From NCBI GenBank assembly GCA_047495785.1, contig JBLDXI010000024.1, positions 2,666,001 through 2,730,000 of the forward strand: 64,000 nucleotides of DNA. Direction: 5' to 3'. This document shows, in pieces, positions 56,209-64,000 of this stretch. Source of the stretch: Lepidodermella squamata. Lineage: Eukaryota; Gastrotricha. Position numbers and translations under genes: made by a program. Position 1 is the first letter of the stretch. Every line of letters starts with the position of its first letter. Below the pieces are notes generated by a model that did not search any database, was not told the DNA's origin, and saw nothing but the letters and a program-made list of their open reading frames with translations.

Positions 56209-58001
56209 CAACCTGAAAAACAAAAAACTCATCCCTTATCCCTTCATTTGTGATAAATAATTCAAGGCCATCGATCCTATGCGTATGCAGTTTCTTCAGG
56301 TTGGCCAGGGCTAAAGGCTATAGACATGCAGTCTTGGTAAGTCTTCAACATTTTGTTCAAAACAATATGGCAGAGGTTAAATGAAGTGGCTGAAATCACA
56401 GCGCATCCAACTTCGATTAATTGAATAATTGAAATAGCACTAACTTATTAATCATGCAGTTAACGAAAAGTCCCTTCGAAATGACATGAGCTTCAGTAAG
56501 TTTATCTGACGTATCTGATGGCTGCGCTGGGCATCCTCGGGGTCTTTTTCGATGAAAAGCTCACTTGTAGCATAATTGTAGCATAATACATTCTCGGATG
56601 TAATTAAAACAATATTAAAAGCGTCACGAATCGATTACAACTTTGTCTTTGGAAAGTTAACTTGGAAAATATTATTTTGATACGAAAATGTGTTACTAAA
56701 AGGTTGCTGTCATTAGCGATGCGCCAAAACAACCACTTTGATGACACCCTCGATCGTATTTTGACGAGCCGAACGTAAAGAAGGAGTACGTTCGGCATAT
56801 TTGAGCACTGATCGTACTCGTCGTATTTGAATTTACGTTCAAGGGTCGAACGTACTTTCCATTAAAAAGCTATACATAGAAATGTGGTTGTTAGCCATTC
56901 GGAAATAGTCAACCGGAGATTTAAATTTCGATTTTGTTCAACCTGCAATTTCAAAGGTTTCTGATCATTTTTGATTGAACAACAAGTAACACCGTTTACG
57001 CAATGGTCTCATTGACCTCTGTGTCGATTCTTTCGAGTTGGAAATTTAAAATGACGACGCTGTTGAAAATTAATCAACCCGGCCGAAACCATCCTATCCG
57101 CCAGGACTTATACAGGCGGAATGCGTGATTTTAGTACTGCAAAAGCTGTCGGGAGGAATAAGTGAAGGAATAACTGAATTCTTAATGCTCTTAAGCTGAA
57201 GCTTCTTAATTCTTAAGCTGAAGGCACCTGACATAGAAATTGGGTTGCTGAATAATTGCCCGAATCAGCTAGGCGGATAGGAAAATTTCGGCCAGTTTTT
57301 ATATACAGCCTTAGCGGTGATAGATAAAGACAAAAAGATTTCAAAATCTTGATCAGGGCCGTCAACAACCTATATACTTGCCGTCAAATATGTTTCTCCC
57401 CCAGATAAATAATTCCGCAGTGAAAGGGTTAAGTCGCTCTTTCACATTTAATGGTTCATGCTGTAGAATGGTTCATAAGCTAGATGTTCATGCTGCAAAA
57501 CAAAAACTCCTTCCATCACTTTTTGTGAGTAATTCAAGGCCATCGATCGCATGCTTATGCAGTATCTCCAGGTTGGCCAGGGCTAACGGCTATAGATGAC
57601 AGCATGCCGTCTTGGTAAGTCTTCAAAATGTTCTTCACAAAGGTTAAATGAAGTGCCTAAAATGATGGCGCAACCAGCTTCGATTATTCGAACTATTGAA
57701 ATGGCATTAACTTATTAATCATGCAAATAACAAACATTCCTTTCAATTGAACGTGAGCTTCAAAAAACTACCCTAAAATACTTTGCTCGTGTAAGTATTT
57801 TTGCCGATGTGCAAGATATAATAACAACTTGGGCACTTGGGACCACAAAACAAACCGGACAAGAAGCGAACAGCACCTTGGGTGCTGCCTGCTGCCGCTA
57901 TTTATAATATTCATCTCGAGTGAGCAAATAAATAATGCAATAGCGCGAAAAAGAAGCTGACTGAAAGATGTCTGGGCCCATGTTTTAATTTCGAGCAAAA
58001 A
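56209..58001. other. Spacer upstream of copy C with a direct repeat
   Basis: No gene seen. It contains a diverged direct repeat of about 250 bp (listed separately). Confidence 0.5.
56245..57765 (+). repeat. Direct repeat pair, about 250 bp each
   Basis: The block at about 56245-56510 and the block at about 57520-57765 align over their length, sharing AATTCAAGGCCATCGATC, GGTTGGCCAGGGCTAA and CTTATTAATCATGCA. Identity is roughly 80% by eye. It may be a duplicated regulatory block or an old repeat; the second unit ends about 240 bp before copy C. Confidence 0.7.
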
Positions 58002-61000
58002 ATGTTCACCTACTTTTTCATCGCTCTAATAGCATTGCCGAATCTTGATGCAAGGCCAGATGAGGACTGGCTTGGCAGATCAGATTTTGCCAACATGCTG
58101 CCATCAACATTGAGCCCGATTTTCGAAGTGAAGGCAGAAATATCCGGGGAATGTTTCGTCTACTGTCAGATGAAAAGCTGTGACAGCGTAGCATACAGTA
58201 GCGCATTCAAATCATGCAAACTGTATCAGCATCCACCAAACTTAACAACGCCCCTCCCGCCTCTACAACCTGACCTGCAATTCAAAAACCAGATGTACCA
58301 CAAAAGACAGTTTTGTCCCCCTGATTGGGTAATGGACCCAGATAGCCGGATCTGCTATTACATCAGCGGTATGAACAATGGGGTTGATCGCAATGCAGCA
58401 TGGAAGTTCTGCGAGGAAGCTCAAGGCTCGAGTCTCGTGACGTTCGAAACCCAGCAGCAACGAAAATTTCTTTACACGGTACAGTGAACAGTGTAGAAAA
58501 GATATAACAATAATGACCCATTTTTATCGCCACAGGTACTTGGAAACAATTACGGGACCATTCCAAAGTGGTGGACTGGTTACGCATTATTCGACTCGAA
58601 TCTTTGGAGCCGCCCAGTAGAGGAAATCAGCGGCTACGTCAAACGGCGAGGCGATTGCCCCTATGGCGATATAACAAGTCCGGCTTGCATACCAGCCTCC
58701 GGTCCCCGGGAGTGCGCTGATCGCTGCGACCGTCTCTATGGCAGCCAATGTGTGGCATTTGCCTTCCTGAAATTGACCCGGATGTGCTGTCTAAAGACTA
58801 AATCTTGCGAAATACCCACCGCCGATCTGACATCGGAAATTTGGATGTACGATAAAATCCATGCAGATCGCCCTGCGGCCAATTTCGCGAACTCACAATG
58901 CGCAAGTGTTGACATCAAAGGGATAGATGGCTTAACTAGAAAACAGTGCAATGACGCGTGTCTTAGCACGCCTGGCTGTGTCGCTTATTCACACGTGCCA
59001 TCGACATCACACTGCGTGTTGAAGTACAAAGGTTGCATCTCCGTGGGGAAGACTGCTGGCAACCCAGCTGTTTCGTACTACGAATTCGGCAGTAATAACC
59101 CTGGAGTTTGTCCCTACGGTCTTCGCTACCGAGATGTTTGCCTAGCTGTGAGTACAACTCAAACAGATTTTTACCCTGGCGCCACAACGTGCCGAAAAAT
59201 GGGTGGGAAATTGGTGACACCGTCCGGCTTGCTAAAACGAGCCTTGATTTCGTCATACCTAATGCAAATTAGGTCTCTAATAGACAGTTTATGCTATGTC
59301 GATTGGATAGACGATGGCCATGAAGGAAACTGGACTACCATTGATGGTAGTTTGACGCTGCTCGACCCATTCTACGATCGATGGGTGTGGTGGATAGGGT
59401 AACTCAGCGCTTCTCAAACGGTGGGTCGCGACCCCCGCGGGGGTCGCGGGCCCTTTTTTCGTGGGTCGCCGAGTCAGCCGGAGGTCGCGGGGGTCGCCTG
59501 TTGCTTTTCATAAAACTTGAATATTGCAAAAAATTTGGTTCATTTTTAGTCACTCTTCCAGAGAAAATCTTTAAAAATAGCGTTAGCTAAAGCTCGCTTC
59601 GCTCGCATCCAATTTTATTTGACTAAAAACCGTCTGAAATTGCTGTTGAGAGCCGAGTTCATGTATATTTCGATGAAATTATGTGAAAAAATGCTGTACA
59701 TTGGGTGATATTTTATTGCTTGGACCCAAAATGCTTGAAGTTTTGAGCATATTTTCCCACACTGAAAAATTGAAAAAATGCAAAAAATCGCTGGGGGTCG
59801 CAGCCTGGTAAAGCATTTTGATTTTGGGGTCGCTAGGTGTGCGGTGTTGAGAAGCCCTGGGGTAACTGCTTCTTCTGAGAAATGAAATTTTTTCATTTTT
59901 TTTAATTTCGCATCTCAGCGGTACGGAGCCTAATGGCGGGACACAAGAAAACTACAGTATATTACACTATAATAAAATCGACGTCATCAATGGCTATTCA
60001 AGTTATGCTCTCATTGACGGGGTCGGAATATGGCTGTCTGCCTGCGAAACGCGTAAGGAAAAGGCTTTTCCCTAACCGCACGGCATGCCATTTTCCTGTA
60101 ACTCCTTCACTTTAATAGCCATTTCAATGTCATGGCCAGAAAACTGTCGTTTCACACCGAACGGCCGTGAATACTATGGAACTGTATCTCAAACTGTCAG
60201 TGGGGTGTCTTGCAGGACTTGGGATCACGTCAACAATGCCTACAGAGCCAAATGGCAAGCCTATCCGGACTGGTACGTGGCTCACTCGTACTGCCGCAAT
60301 CCGGATCCGGGCCTTTTCAACAATAGCGTCTGGTGTTATCGAAGCGACAACGGCCAACCAGAAGCCTGCAACGTGCCTATGTGCCGTAAGTTTTCGTTTT
60401 AGTTTTTAGGCCTATCCATCATCCTTCAAATTGTATTATGGTTGATTCAAACCCCGATTTAATCGCGAAGAAATTTCGTAAAAGATTTGACCCACCTCAA
60501 CATATTACGACATAAAACTAAGAGCCGTTATGGAAAAGAAAGAATGTAAGAAATGAAAGGCCACTTCTTTCTTATGAACTTAAACTCAAAACGGATACAT
60601 ATTTCCTTGTCATAGCCGAGTCTGACTGGGCTAATGGACAGATTTTCAACAGTGTCTGGTATCCTCACGCTGCTATAACGAGTTCGCCATTGGCGTCGGA
60701 TGGCTACGACTGGACTACGGAGCCACTGGCTGGTACGGCTAATGTCTTGTGTGAAATGAAGGTGGAAGACTGGTGCCCGTACTACTACAAAGGCAGCTGT
60801 TACAAGGTGTACAGTGTTTTGGCAACGTATGACGAAGCTAACGCTATCTGCACGAAAAACAAATGGCACTTGGTCTCTATTACTAGCTTCGAGGAGCAGA
60901 AATATATTCAGAGTTTTACGATGAATACAGGGAGTGAGTACTTAATACATACTGACGCTCGTACACTTACTACGGCTTTTTTAACAGGAATGTATTTCAG

Positions 61001-61217
61001 TCCGGGATTTTTTTGGATCGGATTACGGAACAACGGAAATGTCCCATCTACAACATGGGAAAATGGCGAGCCAGTGAATTCTAAGTTCTTTGGCCCCAGC
61101 CAGCCAGATGGAAGCAATACATGCAACGGCATTTGGCAGGCTAATCTTGGTCTCTGGGATGATGTTCCGTGTGATACAAAGTACTTCTTTATTTGCGAGA
61201 CGGAGATTGGCAAATAA
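58002..61217 (+). CDS. Secreted PAN/C-type lectin/kringle protein, copy C
   Basis: Exons 58002-58478, 58536-59398, 59919-60052, 60119-60385, 60616-60933, 60988-61217 (2289 nt, 762 aa). Module order as in copy A. Intron 2 is 520 bp because a hAT-like element sits in it, directly behind the splice donor. Lectin domain 2 keeps EPN. Lectin domain 3 instead reads PSQPDGSN with LWDDVPC: QPD replaces EPN, which by the family rule shifts preference from mannose-type to galactose-type sugars. It is the most diverged of the four copies in exons 1 and 2. Secreted, no membrane anchor. Confidence 0.88.
59405..59859. mobile_element. hAT-like non-autonomous element at the splice donor of copy C
   Basis: The ends are inverted repeats: CAGCGCTTCTCAAAC on the left and, in reverse complement, CAGGGCTTCTCAACA on the right. 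An exact 8-bp duplication GGGTAACT flanks it (59397-59404 and 59860-59867), the hAT hallmark. The interior has repeated GGGTCGC blocks near both ends. It is 455 bp and encodes nothing. The duplicated octamer contains the GG/GTAACT donor itself, so the intron now has two identical donor sites 463 bp apart. Confidence 0.9.
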
Positions 61218-61652
61218 ACCCACGGAGCATCTTTCCTGAATTGACAATAACTGAAACTTATCTAATCGAAAAAAGAAACTAGGAAATTAGTGAAAACAAA
61301 ACTCTATTATATCAGATCCATTGATGTACCATTCGACTGACAATTTGTAGAGATGAAGTTTGAAGTAACATCGTTTATTCTCCTCTGCCTTGCAGGGACA
61401 TCGGCAACATTTTCCGATATTATATACCTATATTTGTGAGATAAAACATGAGAGACTTTAGAGAAATAATAAAGCTGACTTTTTGTTCCCAAATCATACT
61501 TTTCACAAATTTGACTTCATTTCCAGGTGATAAAGTCAACATTATGCCATAAATGTTCTGCATTAACCCATATCAATAGGCAATCGGCGAATGACATCTT
61601 TGTTTGCTCAGATTTGTAATAATATATATCGATCTGCTCGCCCATAACTTTC
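61218..61652. other. 3' flank of copy C
   Basis: No gene seen. Confidence 0.4.
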
Positions 61653-61870
61653 GTGATCGCTGGCCGGTTTCCTCGCAGCCGGCAGGTCCGCAATGGTCCC
61701 CGATTTTTCCTCTCTCTACAGCATCCTCATAGGAGGCCTGCTCCGCCCCCGAGTGCGCCTGGGATCTCCCTTGTCGCCAATGCCGATGACCTTACCTTCG
61801 CCAGCACGAGCGCTACCTTTATCGAGGCTCAGACGCACGACCAGAACGAGGTCGATCGAATCGCCGCTTG
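61653..61870 (+). pseudogene. LINE reverse transcriptase fragment
   Basis: The open frame translates in part as PPPSAPGISLVANADDLTFA followed by STSATFIEAQT and EVDRIAA. This resembles the LINE reverse transcriptase region around the YADD catalytic motif and the segment after it. It has no flanking domains and is too short to place in a clade. Confidence 0.5.
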
Positions 61871-62957
61871 ATCGGCCTGCATGTGTTGACTGTTCTACTA
61901 TTCTAGAATCAATCAGATTGAGCATCAACTATTTTTCTGAGAGTTTGCTCTTTCGTCTTTCCAGTAATATTGTTTTGCGCTTGGGAAAATAATGATTTGT
62001 TCCCATGGAACGCCTCACACCTCGGGTAAAAAGTAACATAAAATCCTGGGAAGTATTGAGTGACAAAGGTACTAGGCCTCGCTTGAAGTGAAGATAAACA
62101 ACTATTAACATGAAAGGTGCGTTCGTAGAGGTTTTGGAGGAGTAAAAGACAGCATACAATATTCTTGTATAAACTTCCATCCCAGCAGAACTCGCGTATT
62201 CAGGGATAAATCGAACGCAAGGTGTCGCGTAATTCTATCGCACAATGAAAACAAAAAAGAGAATAGGTACTCATAGAACGAGAACTTGTTCACGGCGATC
62301 TGCTACAATAAAATAACTTCGAAGCTGGAATAAATGATATCTCTGATTAATTTTCTCCTTAATCTAATATTTTAACCAGGATTGGGTTGCCAGCCCACAA
62401 TTTGCGAACTTGATGCCATTAACAATGAGTCCGATTTAAGAAGTAGAGGTCAAAATTTCCGGGAAATGATTCATCCACAAGAACACGTAACTTACTGAAA
62501 GATCATTTCCTTGCTGTGTTGATTGTTCTGTTATTCTAGAATCGATAAGAATAATTATCTGAGAGTTCGTTCTTTCATGTTTTCCGTAATAATTTATTCC
62601 GCATGGAAAAGTGCCGAATCGTTTCCAAGGAGCCCCTCACGCCTCAGGTAAAATTGCAACAACAACTCCAGGGAAATATCGAGTGATAAGTATACTGGGC
62701 CTTGCTTCGTGTGAAGGTAAACATCTTGTAACATGGAGTTGTAAACATAGAATTAGACGAGGTGAAAAAATTGACTGCAATTTTCTTGGAGAAATTACCA
62801 TCCCCGCCCGTAACTCGCACATTCTGGAAAAAATCGAACGCAGGGTGTCGCGCAATTGTTTCGCGCTATAAAAACAATTAAAGGAACAGGATACTAAAAG
62901 AACCAGAACTTGTTTGCTACGACTTGCTACAATAAAAGTTCTTCGACGCTGGAGTAC
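61870..62957 (+). repeat. Tandem duplication of the copy D upstream region with a relic exon
   Basis: The blocks at about 61875-62330 and 62505-62950 are diverged copies of each other (TTGACTGTTCTACTATTCTAG versus TTGATTGTTCTGTTATTCTAG; shared CGCCTCA/CCCCTCACGCCTCA and AACAGG-type blocks). The first is followed by a relic of exon 1, the second by intact copy D. Confidence 0.7.
62380..62470 (+). pseudogene. Relic of exon 1 of the lectin-kringle family
   Basis: Reads GATTGGGTTGCCAGCCCACA and on, translating as DWVAS-QFANLMPLTMSPI and then a stop, followed by EVEVKISGK-like sequence with another stop. It clearly matches the N-terminal PAN-like part of copies A-D. The rest is missing. A dead fifth copy. 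Confidence 0.75.
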
Positions 62958-64000
62958 ATGTTAGCCTTAATTACTATCCTGATTCATCTACCAAGTCTGG
63001 CCGCAAGGCCAAATGAAGATTGGGTTGCGCGGCCGGAATTTGCGAACATGCTGCCATCAACATTGAGCCCCATTTTCGAAGTTGAGGCTAAAATATCTGG
63101 CGAGTGCTTTGTCTACTGCCAGATGAAAGACTGCGACAGCGTGGCTTACAGCATTTCATTCAAATCATGCAAACTGTATCAGCATCCGCCTAATGTAACG
63201 ACGCCCCTTCCTCCTCTAATACCAGACCCGCAATTCCAGCACCAAATGTACCACAAACGACAGTTTTGCCCACCCGACTGGGTAATGGACCCAGATAGCA
63301 ATATCTGCTATTACATGAATGGAATGAACACCATGCTCGACCGCAATTCGGCATGGAAGTATTGCGAAGAGGCCCATGGCTCAGTTCTGGTAACGTTTGA
63401 AACACCCTCACAGCGATCCTTTCTTTATTCGGTTAAGAATGAACTAATATAGTTTCTAAATCCTAAAATAACGAGGCTACTGTAATGCTCACAGGTTCTG
63501 AGAAACAGCTATAGCACTATTTCGAAGTGGTGGACTGGCTACGCTTTGTTCGATTCAAATCTTTGGAGCCGCCCTGTGGAAGAAATCAACGGTTACGTAA
63601 AACGGCGAGGCGATTGCATGGGGAATGATATAACAACGCCAGCGTGCCAATTAGTCTCAGGCCCTCAACAGTGCGCTGATCGCTGCAATCGAATATATGG
63701 CAGTCAATGTGTTGCGTTCACCTACTTGAAATTAACCAAAATGTGCTGCCTGAAGTACAGCTCTTGTGAGAACCCTGCAGCGGATCTGACATCTGAGATC
63801 TGGGTTTACGAAAAGGTTAACGCTGACCGCCCGCCAAGTTACTCTACCACCGTCCAGTGTGGCAATATTGACATGAAATCAATACCAAACACTACTTTTA
63901 AGCAGTGCAGGGATGCTTGCCAGGCAACTATGAGCTGCATTTCATTTACGTTCTACTTGGGCACTTGCTATCTGAAGTACAAGTCATGCTTCGACGTTGA
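62958..64000 (+). CDS. Secreted PAN/C-type lectin/kringle protein, copy D (3' partial)
   Basis: Exon 1 is 62958-63431 (474 nt, as in A and B); the frame is open upstream to an ATG at 62910, but the signal peptide MLALITILIHLPSLAA aligns with the other copies from 62958. Exon 2 starts at 63495 and runs off the window. Seen so far are the PAN-like module, lectin-like domain 1 and the first PAN/Apple pair. From about 63700 to the window end it is nearly identical to copy B (48760-49070), while exon 1 is closer to a mixture of A and C. The remaining modules should lie beyond the window. Confidence 0.85.

Noticed and set aside
1-64000. CRISPR arrays, operons or bacterial regulatory sites
   Set aside because: The window is clearly nuclear DNA of an animal with spliced genes; no such arrays seen.

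Overview
This is a gene-dense stretch of animal (metazoan) nuclear DNA. Genes have short introns (mostly about 50-60 bp), polyadenylated-type ends, Cys-loop ion channels, 7TM receptors, PAN/C-type lectin/kringle proteins, a tRNA-Arg(CCU) and several eukaryotic transposons. The axonemal outer-arm dynein heavy chain at the left edge implies a species with motile cilia or flagella and argues against a nematode. A Jockey-type non-LTR element and the compact introns suggest a small invertebrate bilaterian. I cannot name the phylum. All gene models were assembled by eye; exon lengths were summed to test the reading frame.

Layout: 1-1.1 kb, dynein heavy chain 3' end. 2.1-4.1 kb, intron-rich nicotinic-like Cys-loop receptor (LGIC-a). 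4.9-5.5 kb, Mutator-like MITE with a perfect 9-bp target duplication. 5.8-9.5 kb, transketolase, with tRNA-Arg in its third intron. 10.9-22 kb, five tandem copies of an unfamiliar rhodopsin-like 7TM receptor (GPCR1-5), all with the same three-exon structure. 22.3-24.3 kb, LGIC-b. 25.1-28.7 kb (minus), a secreted protein with two C-type lectin domains. 29.2-30.7 kb, inverted-repeat DNA and a pseudogene copy of the LGIC-b last exon. 30.7-33.1 kb, two intronless Cys-loop receptors (LGIC-d, LGIC-e). 33.6-34.9 kb, a sixth 7TM copy carrying +1 and -1 frameshifts. 35.0-35.3 kb (minus), a small secreted cysteine-rich peptide. 36.1-38.0 kb, LGIC-c. 38.4-43.9 kb (minus), two intronless GABA-B-like class C receptors. 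44.6-64 kb, four tandem copies (A, B, C, partial D) of a secreted PAN/C-type lectin/kringle protein. A 4.9-kb Mutator-like element containing a Jockey-type retrotransposon splits B from C.

Two themes stand out. First, 8.7-44 kb is a cluster of lineage-expanded receptor families (orphan 7TM, divergent Cys-loop channels, class C receptors) intermixed with secreted lectin-like and cysteine-rich proteins; a chemosensory or recognition locus is a reasonable inference but unproven. Second, the PAN-CTLD-PAN-PAN-CTLD-kringle-CTLD family looks like a rapidly evolving lectin array: copies share mosaic tracts of near identity, and the last lectin domain carries the EPN sugar-binding motif in A and B but QPD in C.

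The sharpest molecular oddity is an intron shared by LGIC-a, -b and -c that starts ATAAG and ends AC, without usable GT-AG borders; only this reading keeps the protein continuous in all three genes.
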